This document shows positions 7,961 through 17,000 of a stretch of DNA of 44,984 bases, piece after piece. The translations under genes and the position numbers were made by a program. Source of the DNA: Candidatus Woesearchaeota archaeon. Lineage in GTDB: Archaea > Nanobdellota > Nanobdellia > Woesearchaeales > SM23-78. Position 1 is the first letter of the stretch, and each line of letters begins with the position of its first letter. The notes beneath the pieces are model-generated. The model was not told where the DNA came from and made no database searches. It saw only the letters and a program-made list of their open reading frames with translations. The DNA is taken from assembly GCA_016930415.1 (NCBI GenBank), contig JAFGGS010000004.1, forward strand, positions 1 through 44,984, in the 5' to 3' direction.

Positions 7961-8689
7961 TTAGATCAGCCCCAGCATCACCACGAACAATATGCCTATC
8001 ATGAACGAGAAGATGGTGCTGTGGTTGCTGTTGATCGAGCAGGACGTAGGGATGAGCTCGTCTGCTGAGATATATATCATGACTCCGGCAGTCGCTGCGA
8101 CAAGCATGCCCATCAAGGCCGGCGATATCTGCTCGAATATGAACTTCGTAATCAGGAATCCTGCCAGGATTGGGATTGCTGTCGATGATGAGACCAGGAA
8201 TGACTTGAGCTTCTTCTTGGTGCAGGCGTAGTAAGGGGCTGATGTGCATATGCCTTCAGGCACGTTCTGGACTGCTATCGCGATGGCTATCATCATGCTG
8301 AGCTTTGTCCCCTCCACAATCCCTGCAGCGATAGCCATGCCTTCAGGGAAGTTGTGGATGAATATCCCGACCAGGAGGTATATCGCAGTCTTCTTCAGGT
8401 GGCACCCCTGTTCCTGGGTGCAGAGGCCCGGGTGAATGTGGGGCAATATGCGATCCAGCAGGTACATGACAGCAGAGCCAAGGACTATTCCCAGGACTGC
8501 TATCATGACAGAGGAGACATTGATGGCGTGAGGGATGAGCTCCAGGAACGAGATTGCGATCATGACGCCTGCAGCGAACGAGAGCATGTTGTACATGAGA
8601 AGCTTGGACGAAGGGGCCAGGACGCCGATCGCAGAGCCTAGTATCGGGCCTGCAACGGATATGATGAGAATCCACCAGATGGGGTCCAT
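7961..8689 (-). CDS. ZIP family metal transporter
   Basis: The 242-residue polytopic protein has about eight membrane segments. The two signature helices of ZIP transporters are present: IHNFPEGMAIAAG in the fourth and QNVPEGICTSAPY in the fifth, carrying the His, Pro and Glu residues of the binuclear metal site. A short cytoplasmic loop with H-x-H and cysteines (HIHPGLCTQEQGCH) may bind metal. It should import Zn2+ or Fe2+. The TATA box read on the minus strand (TTTATAAA, 8713-8720) is centred 27 nt before ATG 8689, so the message is leaderless. Confidence 0.9.
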   Translation of the reverse strand: MDPIWWILIISVAGPILGSAIGVLAPSSKLLMYNMLSFAAGVMIAISFLELIPHAINVSSVMIAVLGIVLGSAVMYLLDRILPHIHPGLCTQEQGCHLKKTAIYLLVGIFIHNFPEGMAIAAGIVEGTKLSMMIAIAIAVQNVPEGICTSAPYYACTKKKLKSFLVSSSTAIPILAGFLITKFIFEQISPALMGMLVAATAGVMIYISADELIPTSCSINSNHSTIFSFMIGILFVVMLGLI

Positions 8690-8772
8690 GAAGAGCCAAT
8701 ATGACAGGCTGGTTTATAAAGATTTAGATGAACAGCAAAAACCTCAAAAGAAAGCGTTCTTAAACAGTTATA

Positions 8773-8780
8773 TTTATAAA
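8773..8780 (+). promoter_or_regulatory. TATA box of the tRNA-His unit
   Basis: TTTATAAA is centred 36 nt before the 5' end of tRNA-His. The tRNA-Ile and tRNA-Glu genes have TATA centres 37 and 35 nt upstream. All three primary transcripts should therefore carry a leader of about ten nucleotides. Confidence 0.7.
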
Positions 8781-8812
8781 AAGACAACCGTTCTTAAGGA
8801 AGATATCCAGAT

Positions 8813-8935
8813 GACGGTATTGGTGTAATCTGGCAGCACAGAGGATTGTGGAAGCAAAAGACTGCAAAACTCCTCTAGTCTGGGAAGGCGTAGACGAGAG
8901 GATTCGCCTCAGGAATTCAAATCCCAGGTACCGTC
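8813..8935 (+). tRNA. tRNA-His(GUG) with two introns
   Basis: The acceptor stem 8814-8820 pairs with 8928-8934. G8813 is an encoded G-1 facing C73 (8935), the histidine identity pair; CCA is not encoded. The anticodon loop 8846-8851 reads GTG. Intron 1 (8852-8869, 18 nt) lies at the canonical 37/38 position: TTGT 8846-8849 pairs with GCAA 8864-8867 to give a 3-4-3 bulge-helix-bulge. Intron 2 (8885-8915, 31 nt) splits the T arm at 53/54. There TCTG 8879-8882 pairs with CAGG 8910-8913, bulges GGA and AAT flank it, and AGGCG/CGCCT forms the inner stem. Removal restores CTGGG-TTCAAAT-CCCAG. The mature tRNA is 74 nt. hisS lies downstream. Confidence 0.92.
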
Positions 8936-9078
8936 CTGAATGAAATGAAGGACGGCTCAGAACGCAAGTTTTGTTTGCCGTCTAGAAGAGGAGGTACTGG
9001 GGCGCAAGTCCAAAGTACTGTCCTTAAGCAAGGAGTGTCGGGGAGCCAGATCTCGACACTCTTTCTTTTATTCCCCTT
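8936..9078 (+). ncRNA. Structured RNA between tRNA-His and hisS, ending in a T-rich run
   Basis: No ORF is evident, but four hairpins follow one another. H1 is 8951-8982 (GACGGC/GCCGTC with an inner AGAAC-GCAA-GTTTT stem). H2 is 8994-9018 (GTACT/AGTAC with an inner GGGC-GCAA-GTCC). H3 is 9021-9034 (TCCTT/AAGGA). H4 is 9035-9059 (nine pairs including G-T), followed by TCTTTCTTTTATT and later a seven-T run. AAGGAC 8948-8953 could instead pair with GTCCTT 9020-9025, which would disrupt H1 and H3. No separate promoter is seen, so it probably shares the tRNA-His transcript. It matches neither RNase P nor SRP RNA signatures that I know. The boundaries are approximate. Confidence 0.55.
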
Positions 9079-9125
9079 CTTTTTTTCAAAAGTTATATAA
9101 AACCACCAGACATATTATCAAGATT

Positions 9126-10409
9126 ATGAAGCTAGAGAATAACAAGGGAACGCGCGATTTCGCGCCAGAGGACAAGATTCTCCGTAACGAGGTAGCCTCC
9201 AGGCTGACCCGGGTGTTCGAGCTCTACGGCTATTCTCCGCTGGAGACCCCAATCATCGAGAGGTACGAGCTCTTGGCTGCCAAGGCCGGCGCTGGCGAAG
9301 ACAGCGACGCATTAAAGGAGATCTTCAAGTTAACTGACCAGGGCGAGCGAAAGCTGGGCCTCAAGTTCGAGCAGACACTCTCGTTCGCCAGGTTCATAGG
9401 CATGAACCCGACCCTCAAGATGCCCTTCAAGCGCTATGAGATCGGCCCGGTCTTCCGGGACGGCCCAATAAAACTTGGAAGATACAGGCAGTTCTGGCAG
9501 TGCGACGTCGACGTCGTAGGCTGCAAGGACATAAGCGTGGACGCCGAGATACTCATGCTGGCGCTTGACGCTTTCAAGGCGCTCGAGCTAGACTCGTTCA
9601 TTGAGGTCAACAACAGGAAGCTCTTGAAAGGCATAATTGAGTTCGCAGGCATAAAGCCAGGAATGGCTGATTCTGTAATCATATCAATTGATAAGCTCTC
9701 CAAGATCGGACGCAGCGGAGTGAAGAAGGAGCTTGAGGAGAAGGAGATTGAGGATGAGAAGATCGACAAGCTATTGAACGCCTTTGACGTGAAGGGAAGC
9801 AATGATGAGAAGCTCTCGCAGCTGAAGGCGATGATAACTAGCGACGTCGGCAAGGAAGGTTTGAAAGAGCTCGAAGAACTGTTCTCGTATATTGATGACA
9901 AGGGCGTCGTGTTCAACGTCTCGCTTGCGCGAGGACTTGGATATTACACAGGAACGATCTTTGAAGGATTCATGCGGAAGGGAGAGATAACATCTTCCAT
10001 CTGCGGCGGAGGTCGCTATGACAAGATGATCCAAGGGCTTCTAGGTAATAATCGCGAGTACCCTTGCATCGGGATAAGCTTTGGCCTTGACGTCATCAGC
10101 GACGTGATGAGGCTCGCCAAGAAGCAATCCAAGAGGACAGTCGCCCAAGTCTACGTCATCCCGATCAAGACGACCAAGGAGTGCTTCGCCATCTGCAAGG
10201 AGCTGCGAGGCTCAGGAATAGCAGTCGACATGGACTTCTCAGGAAAAGGCATCAGCCGAAACCTAGACTACGTGAATGCCCTCAGGATACAGTACGCTAT
10301 AATAGTCGGCGCGCGGGAGCTAGAAGAGAAGAAGGTCAAGCTAAAAGACATGGAGAGTGGGAAAGAAGAGACAGTCTCTGTGAAAGACGTGATAAAGAAG
10401 ATAAGATAG
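9126..10409 (+). CDS. hisS: Histidyl-tRNA synthetase
   Basis: The 427-residue class II synthetase charges tRNA-His. The N-terminus has the GTRDF-P signature. Motif 2 is F-R-D-G-P in VFRDGPIKLGRYRQFWQCD. The HisA element is ARGLGYYTGTIFE, with GGGRYD close behind, and a C-terminal anticodon-binding domain occupies roughly the last 90 residues. The TATA box (TTATATAAAA, about 9092-9101) is centred about 30 nt before ATG 9126, so hisS has its own leaderless promoter, separate from the tRNA-His/ncRNA unit just upstream. The adjacency of tRNA-His and its synthetase is notable. The gene ends with TAG and converges with the GH15 gene at 7 nt. Confidence 0.97.
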   Translation: MKLENNKGTRDFAPEDKILRNEVASRLTRVFELYGYSPLETPIIERYELLAAKAGAGEDSDALKEIFKLTDQGERKLGLKFEQTLSFARFIGMNPTLKMPFKRYEIGPVFRDGPIKLGRYRQFWQCDVDVVGCKDISVDAEILMLALDAFKALELDSFIEVNNRKLLKGIIEFAGIKPGMADSVIISIDKLSKIGRSGVKKELEEKEIEDEKIDKLLNAFDVKGSNDEKLSQLKAMITSDVGKEGLKELEELFSYIDDKGVVFNVSLARGLGYYTGTIFEGFMRKGEITSSICGGGRYDKMIQGLLGNNREYPCIGISFGLDVISDVMRLAKKQSKRTVAQVYVIPIKTTKECFAICKELRGSGIAVDMDFSGKGISRNLDYVNALRIQYAIIVGARELEEKKVKLKDMESGKEETVSVKDVIKKIR

Positions 10410-10416
10410 TTTTATT

Positions 10417-12225
10417 CTAGAACCACTTGCTCCTTCCAGTAGTTGCCCAGTCGATTTTCTTCCTCTTGCTGGACCACTCACTTAGCAGGATCGAGGTGTT
10501 TATCAGGGCTATGTGCGTGTATGCTTGTGGGAAGTTGCCCATGAGCTTGCCTGTTGCGATGTCTATGTCCTCGCTGAAGAGCCCTAAGTGGTTTGAGGAT
10601 TCCATCAAATCCCCATACATCTTCTTTGCCTTGTCAAGCTCTCCTATGGCTATCAGGCTGTCTATCATCCAGAAGGAGCATATCGTGAACGCGCTCTTCG
10701 AGGTTCCGAAGTCGTCTTTCATCTTGTAGCGCTGGATGAGATGTCCTTGGCGCAGGCCCTCGTATATCTTCTTGACTGTGCTTATTATCCTGGGATCGTT
10801 TGACTCAAGGAACTCATGGTAGGTCATGTGGAGTATCGAGGCGTCGAGCTCTTTTCCGCCGTAGTACATCGTGAAGGCTCCTTCTTCTTCTGAGAAGCCG
10901 TTCTTCAGGACGTCTGTCCTTATGTCGAATCGCAGGTTCACCCACTTGTTCGCCAGATCATCCCGACCATACGTCTGCGCTATCTTTATAGCCCGGTCAA
11001 CCCCGACCCAACACATCACTTTCGAGTAGGTGAAGTGCAGCAGGCTCCCCCTAAACTCCCATATGCCAGAGTCTCTCTTGTCCCAGTTGAACCTGATCTG
11101 GTTCACCAGCCACTCCAGAAAGCGCCAGTACCTCTTCGGCATCTTGTTCTCGAACTCGTAGTAGACATAGTAGAGATATATGACGTCTATGAGCTCACCA
11201 TACACGTCGTGCTGGTCCTGGTTGTAGGCAGCGTTCCCTATCCTTACGGGCTTCGATCCCATGTAGCCTTCCAAGTGGTCTAGCTCATACTCAACAAGTT
11301 TTGTCTCTCCATGGATTCCGTACATTATCTGAAGGTGGTCGTCGCTCATCACGCGCTCAAGCATGAAGTCCATGAACTTCTTGGCCTCGTGAAGCCGGCC
11401 TATCTTTGAGAGGGCGTCTACTGTGTAGGCCGCGTCCCTCACCCAGCAGAAACGGTAGTCCCAGCACCTGTTGCTCCCAGCCTCTTCTGGTATCGAGGTC
11501 GTCGCCGCGGCTATGATCGCGCCTGTCTTGCTGTACGTGAGCATCTTGAGGACCAGGGCTGAGCGTATTATCTTGTCCTTGTTAGCGTCCGGGAGGACTA
11601 GCGAACCCACCCACGCCTGCCAATACTTCCTAGTCGCCGTGAGGAGCTTCTTCACGCGTTTCATGTTGAACCATTCCGGCTGGTCAATGGTTCCGAAGGC
11701 GAAGAAGACTGGCTTGTCAAGCTTGAAAGCCTCTTTCTTCAGGATCAGGTCGTGGCTTAGATTCGTGACTAGCTGGAAGTCTATCTTCTCAGACCGCACT
11801 TGGATGGACTTGCCTTCTGATGTCATCTCAGCCTCGCGGAGCGCATATCCAGGTTTTGGGTCGAAGACGACCTTGACTTCTGGCTTTCCCTTGAGCCGCT
11901 CGACAACCCTTACGACCTGGTTTCCCTTGACTACCTTGTTCTTGCCCTTGAGAAGCCGCTTGTACCTAGGCATGAAGTCAGTCACCTTGAACGAGCCGCT
12001 CCTAGTCTTGAAGACAGTCTCTAGGACGTTCGTGCTCTTGATGTAGCTTTGCTCTGTCGTGAAGTCGCAGGTAGGCGCAATAGAGAACTCTCCTCCCTTC
12101 TTCTTGTCGAGGATCTTTGCAAACACGCTCGAGTTCGAGAATTCAGGATAGCAGAACCAGTCGATGCTGGCCTCTTTCGAGACAAGCGCGCAGGTGTGGC
12201 AGTTGCCAATTATGCCATAGTCCAT
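10417..12225 (-). CDS. Glycoside hydrolase family 15 (glucoamylase/trehalase-like)
   Basis: The 602-residue protein begins DYGIIGNCHTCALVSKEASIDWFCYPEF, the start typical of archaeal and bacterial GH15 enzymes (split: DYGIIGNCHTCALV, SIDWFCYPEF). An N-terminal beta-sandwich occupies about 1-230. The (alpha/alpha)6 barrel follows, with CWDYRFCWVRDAAYT and AYNQDQHDVYGELIDV. It should release glucose from glycogen, maltodextrin or trehalose in the cytosol; no signal peptide is present. A TATA-like stretch (12252-12261) is centred about 31 nt before ATG 12225. It may support use of stored polysaccharide, feeding glycolysis together with the phosphoglycerate mutase in this window. Trehalase against glucoamylase cannot be decided by motif alone. 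Confidence 0.9.
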   Translation of the reverse strand: MDYGIIGNCHTCALVSKEASIDWFCYPEFSNSSVFAKILDKKKGGEFSIAPTCDFTTEQSYIKSTNVLETVFKTRSGSFKVTDFMPRYKRLLKGKNKVVKGNQVVRVVERLKGKPEVKVVFDPKPGYALREAEMTSEGKSIQVRSEKIDFQLVTNLSHDLILKKEAFKLDKPVFFAFGTIDQPEWFNMKRVKKLLTATRKYWQAWVGSLVLPDANKDKIIRSALVLKMLTYSKTGAIIAAATTSIPEEAGSNRCWDYRFCWVRDAAYTVDALSKIGRLHEAKKFMDFMLERVMSDDHLQIMYGIHGETKLVEYELDHLEGYMGSKPVRIGNAAYNQDQHDVYGELIDVIYLYYVYYEFENKMPKRYWRFLEWLVNQIRFNWDKRDSGIWEFRGSLLHFTYSKVMCWVGVDRAIKIAQTYGRDDLANKWVNLRFDIRTDVLKNGFSEEEGAFTMYYGGKELDASILHMTYHEFLESNDPRIISTVKKIYEGLRQGHLIQRYKMKDDFGTSKSAFTICSFWMIDSLIAIGELDKAKKMYGDLMESSNHLGLFSEDIDIATGKLMGNFPQAYTHIALINTSILLSEWSSKRKKIDWATTGRSKWF

Positions 12226-12276
12226 GATAATAAGTCATAAGATTATTCTTTAAATAATTAATCTTTTGGAATTAAA

Positions 12277-13299
12277 TCACTCAGAATAAGCTTCTTTTGA
12301 AGTGGCTTCCAGCGTCTTACGGTGCTTCTCGACCGGCGAGAGCAGCTTTGCGATCTCGTCACCGACTGCTTTCTTAAAGTCAGCAGGGTGAAGTTTCTTT
12401 GCCTTGAAGTCCTCTTCAAGCGCTTTGTAAGAGGAATACTCGACGTTTCCGCCGAACTTCTCAGGCCTCGGGATGACTAGCGGCTCACCCTTATCTTCCT
12501 TTAAGACCATCAATACGTGCTCGACGAACGCGAGGACTCCGTTGCCTTCGACTTCTCCTTCTGGACAGAACGCCTTCTTCATCTTTGACTTGACAGACTC
12601 GGCATCGTCTAGTATGTCGATCTTTGACTCTGGCTTGGATGCGCTCATCTTCTCGCCTATCAATCCTGGTATGAGAGGAGTCATCACTTCGACCCGCTTG
12701 TTGTAGCCGATCTTCGGCAAGTACTCTCGCGCGAACATGAGGATCTTTCGCTGGTCGACGCCTCCGTATTGGATGTCGACTCCCAAGTACTCCTCATCCA
12801 GAGCTTGCATGAGGGGGTAGATTAGGCCTGAAAGCTTTGGGTTGTCGCTCTGCTTCACGACCTCTGATCCTGCTTTCCTGGCGTCGTGCACGCTCGCTTC
12901 AGTGCTCATCTTCAACAGGTCATGGAAGTACTTAGCATTCACCTGGAAGCTGCTTCCTTTGACAATCTCAAGATTCGATATGTCTGCACCTATGCATTCG
13001 AACATGACAGGGATGACTTCAGAATAATACTTGTATCTCTTCTCAAGAATGTCCCAGGGAGTGTTGTCTAGCGCTCCGTGAAGGTCAGCCATCAAGAGCT
13101 TGACCTTAAAACCTGCTTTTAGGAAGTCTGCAAGCTTCAAGACCCAGACGAAGTATCCTACGTGCGGCCTGCCAGTGATGGCAGTGCCCAAATAGACTGA
13201 GGGTTGCTTCTTTGCCTTGAGGAGCTCTAGCAGCTCTTCTTCAGAGACTATCTCCTCTGTGTTCCTCTTGATTATCTTGAATCTCTCCTCTGCGTCCAT
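12277..13299 (-). CDS. tyrS: Tyrosyl-tRNA synthetase (archaeal type)
   Basis: The 340-residue class I synthetase has the HIGH-equivalent GRPHVGYFVW near residue 43 and the KMSKS-equivalent KMSAS near 215. QYGGVDQRKI and the short C-terminal domain are typical of archaeal/eukaryotic TyrRS, and so is the length (bacterial enzymes are about 420 residues). It charges tRNA-Tyr. A TATA box (TATTTAAA, about 13324-13331 read on the minus strand) is centred 29 nt before ATG 13299, so it is probably leaderless. It is divergent from the HAD-family gene at 13423, which has the shared regulatory promoter. Confidence 0.96.
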   Translation of the reverse strand: MDAEERFKIIKRNTEEIVSEEELLELLKAKKQPSVYLGTAITGRPHVGYFVWVLKLADFLKAGFKVKLLMADLHGALDNTPWDILEKRYKYYSEVIPVMFECIGADISNLEIVKGSSFQVNAKYFHDLLKMSTEASVHDARKAGSEVVKQSDNPKLSGLIYPLMQALDEEYLGVDIQYGGVDQRKILMFAREYLPKIGYNKRVEVMTPLIPGLIGEKMSASKPESKIDILDDAESVKSKMKKAFCPEGEVEGNGVLAFVEHVLMVLKEDKGEPLVIPRPEKFGGNVEYSSYKALEEDFKAKKLHPADFKKAVGDEIAKLLSPVEKHRKTLEATSKEAYSE

Positions 13300-13357
13300 G
13301 GTTTTTTAGAAGCGGGTCGTGAGTATTTAAAGGTTACGCGAAGCCAAAACAAAAAGA

Positions 13358-13397
13358 AACTACTCCTTAGTAGTTACAAAAGCGAAAGATTTATAAA
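13358..13397 (+). promoter_or_regulatory. Shared regulatory promoter, copy B (best palindrome)
   Basis: AACTACT-CCTT-AGTAGTT is a perfect 7-4-7 palindrome. It is followed by ACAAAAG, then CGAAAG and TTTATAAA. TATA is centred 29 nt before ATG 13423. TAGT-to-CGAAAG spacing is identical in copies B, C, D and E. Confidence 0.7.
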
Positions 13398-13422
13398 TGA
13401 CTGAATCAATCAAAAGGACAAT

Positions 13423-14016
13423 ATGGCAAGACACGTCCTCACAGACATCATGGGAACAACGACACACAACGACTTCGTAGGGGAACTCACAAGATACTTC
13501 GAAAGCCACGTCCACCCATACGCATCAAAGACAATCGTAGACGCCCTGAAAGCAGGCAGATTAGTGCCGGAATACATCGGCTTCATGGCAGTTGTCACTG
13601 CCAAAGGCTACGAGAACGGAAAGCTCGTGCCGCCATTCTTCGAGGACGTAGCAAGGAACATGCGCAGATGGAAACAGCAAGACGGCAGCAGAATATTCTC
13701 ATACTCAAACGGCGACGCAGACGAGCAGAGGCTCATGTTCAGGCACAGCAACCTAGGAGACCTGACAAGCCTCGTAGACGCCCACTTCGGCACAGACCTA
13801 TTCGGGATGAAGAACGACCCGAAGAGCTTCAGGAAGGTGTGCAAGGCGATCGGCGCCAAACCCTCAGAAGTGGTATTCCTCTCAGACAGGAGCAGCGAGC
13901 TAGACGCGGCAAGCACAGCCGGCATGCCAGTCTACATGGTCGTACGGCCAGGCAACAAGGAGCTAGAACACCCAACATATCCTGTCGTGACAAGCTTTGA
14001 CCAAGTAAAGATCTAA
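13423..14016 (+). CDS. Enolase-phosphatase E1 (MtnC)-like HAD protein, altered active site
   Basis: The 197-residue product aligns by motif with acireductone synthase/enolase-phosphatase E1 of methionine salvage: DI-x-GTTT at the N-terminus, GYENGKL, a YSNGDADEQRLMFRHSNLGDLT block, and FLSDRSSELDAASTAGM with VRPGN near the end. The nucleophile is D8. The residue two positions on, Glu in E1 (DIEGTT) and an acid in most HAD phosphatases, is M10 here. Loss of the acid/base suggests reduced, altered or absent phosphatase activity. No other methionine-salvage gene is nearby. It is driven by copy B of the shared promoter and is probably leaderless. Its codons are A/C-ending. Confidence 0.8.
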   Translation: MARHVLTDIMGTTTHNDFVGELTRYFESHVHPYASKTIVDALKAGRLVPEYIGFMAVVTAKGYENGKLVPPFFEDVARNMRRWKQQDGSRIFSYSNGDADEQRLMFRHSNLGDLTSLVDAHFGTDLFGMKNDPKSFRKVCKAIGAKPSEVVFLSDRSSELDAASTAGMPVYMVVRPGNKELEHPTYPVVTSFDQVKI

Positions 14017-14019
14017 GAA

Positions 14020-17000
14020 CTAAGCTCTCCTAATTATCTTGACTTCTCCAGTGTCAGCGTCTACTTCTACCAAATCCCCGTCTTTTAGTATCTTTGTCGC
14101 GTTCTTCGTCCCTATTATGCAGGGCTTCTTCATCTCGCGAGCGATTATGGCGGCGTGGCAGGTTATTCCGCCTTCGTCTGTCACGAACGCAGCTGCTTTC
14201 TCCATTGCAGAGACCATGTTCGGAGTCGTCATCGGGGCCACGAGCACGTCTCCTTCCCTGACTTTATGGATATCCTGTTTCGTCATGACTATATGGACTA
14301 TGCCTTTCACACTCCCCTTGTTCGCAGGGGTTCCTTTGATCTCAGTCGAATCGTGGCCATCCTCTTCGCAGTATTCTTTCTGCCAGCTTTCCATCTCCTC
14401 AGGGTCTGAGGTGAATCTCAGCTCTCCCGGCTTTAGGCACATCTCTGCGTATCCATTCTTCCTCCGACTAATCTCCTCTCTTGAGACCTCTTCCTCTTCC
14501 AGTATCTCGTCCACGCGCAGATGCAGGAGGTCCTCGTAGCTGATTGAACGTTTCTTGGCAATTGCTTCCAAGAGGTTCCTTATGAGCGGCACTGCCTGAT
14601 TTAGACAGTCTGTTCGGTAAGTTCTGAAATAGACCAGCTCTCTTGCAATCGCCACCATAGCCCTAAGCTTCTGGTCCAAGTCTAGTCTCTTAAGCAAGGC
14701 ATCAGACCTCCACATCTCATCCTTTCGGTGAGCCTCTGATTCAGAGAGCTTCTCTGCGCAGGAGCCCTTAACCTCTTTTATACGGTCGAAAATCTCATTC
14801 TCTGTCCAAGGATCAGCAAGGCCTCCTCTCGCATTGATCCATCCGTACTCCTCAACGTGTTCAGCAAGCATCTTCTGCTCTGCTCTCGATAAATCCGAGA
14901 ACTCACCCTTGTCTTGGATGACCGACCCTATCCTAAGCAGGTTCTTGGCCTCCAACGCGGCAAAATTCTCCTTCAGCGGGAAGGTAAGAAGCCCAAGCTC
15001 CCCTTCATCAATGCCCCTCTTGATGAGCACTTTCCGCAGGTGCTTCTCGACAGGCAACTGTATGTTGTATCCTGCAAGGGAAATACCAAAGAGCACGTAT
15101 TCCTTTGCGAAGCGCCTGAAATCTGAGATGAGTCTCTTCATGTCTGTTCTTGAATAGTCAGAAGATCTTATCTTCTTCGCAAGCCTTATCAGCCAGTCCC
15201 CTTGCGCGTAGATGCGCTCTAGGGATCGCATGACGGTGCCAGGAGCCTTGGCCTCGTGACCCATCATGAAGTCGCCGAACTCAGCAGCGTCCCGACCGTA
15301 GTAGAACGGTCCGTCTATGTAAGCAGTCCTCATGAAGTACTCGTGACCGTAGAGCTTCACATAGTTAGACGTGTCTGCATACGAGCTGAGGAAGAAGTCA
15401 GTCAGTAAAGGGACGTATTTCCTTGTGACGACAACTCTCATCTTGTCAGGAGCACGAGCTGCAAATATTATTTTCACAACCCCCTTGTCAGCGTCGACTT
15501 CTACGAGGTCGCCGTCTTTCAGGGAGTGAGTGGCTATCTTTGTCCCGATCACACAAGGTATCCTAAGCTCCCTGGAAACAATCGCTGCGTGGCATGTGAT
15601 GCCGCCCTCATCTGTCACGACTGCCGCTGCTTTCTTCATGAGCGGCACGTATTCAGGCCTGGTCATGCCTGTGACGAGTATCTCTCCTTGCCTGAAGTTC
15701 TTGCCTTCAGAGGCGACAGTGTATATCTTCCTGACAGTTCCTTTTGCTTTCCCTGGCGAACCGGTCTGTCCCCTGATCAGGCCCCGGTCAACGCCGGCCA
15801 AGTGTTGCCCGTTGTAGAAAGCGTAAGCCTTTTCCTTTGTCCTGTCATAGTCCTCTCTCCTGAAGGCGATGGTCCCATCATAGTTGACGAGCGAGGTGAA
15901 GCCCCCGGTCCTTTCCCTGATCTCTTCCTTGTTCTTCTCAAGGTAATCTGAACCTTTACGGAGTTCGCCCACCGTCATGAAGAACGCCAGGCTGTCTTCA
16001 ACCCCTGACTTTTTGCACACTTTCTGGGCAGCCTTGAATACGAGCGCGACTGCTTTTGCGATGGAGTCTTTCCTTATGTCCCTAAGCTCCATGGCTGCTT
16101 GTATGAATGCCGCAAGCTTCCTTTCATCAACGTTCAGGCCTCGCATCCATGACTGGCATCCCTTGTCCTGCATTCTCTGCTCCCGCTCGATCCTCTTGAT
16201 CTCGGCAGCAGCGTCTCTTATCCCCTTATGCTTCTCCTTGAGTATGAGAGCGACTTCTCGCACGGTCTTGACGTGGTCGTAGTGGGCCTCTAGGAACTGG
16301 CATTGCTCGCCTATCACATCCCAGTCTTTCGTCCGTTTAAGCGTCTTTAGGAAGTGCAGGTATCTCCTCTTGTCAAACGAAAGGAAGACCGGTTGCACTG
16401 CTCGCTCCCAGAAGTTATCGAAATCTCTCACCCTGATGCCATGTCCTTCCACGTAGCTCCTACATAGCTCTTTGTCGAAGTATACTGAGAAGAAGACGAG
16501 CGCGTTCAGATCCCACGCAGCATCTAGCGCATCTAGCGCCTCAGACAAGATACGATCTTCAGGACCTGCAGTCACATATCTGTAGGTCATCCGCATATAA
16601 GATTCATCGATCCTATGTTCCAGCATCCTTAGATCATCGAGAATTTTTGCCAGGATAGCAGGGTCACGCCAGTATCTCCTGAATATCTCCGCGTTTATCC
16701 GCTTGGCTTTTCCAAGTGACCATCCTAAGAATCCCTCGCCCTGCTTCATCGCGGCGAAGAGCGGGAAATCCTGTTCATCATCATAATACTTGCCGAAATA
16801 CTTCTTAGTATTCCACCCGCTGGACTGCACCAAGACAGAGCAGTTAGGCACAGGAGCAGACATCTCTATCCTGTGCATCTGGCGGATGTAGTCATCGATG
16901 AGAAGCTCACTGGGCTCCAGTTTTCGGACGACTCCTAGGTCCGCGTCTACTTCGACCAAGTCGCCGTCTTTCAAGGAAGATGTGACTCCTTTGATGCCTA

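Noticed and set aside
8936-9078. RNase P RNA, SRP RNA or a bacterial T-box
   Set aside because: The conserved RNase P P4 blocks and the SRP helix 8 GGAAG/tetraloop pattern are absent. T-box antiterminator signatures are also absent, and hisS has its own downstream promoter.
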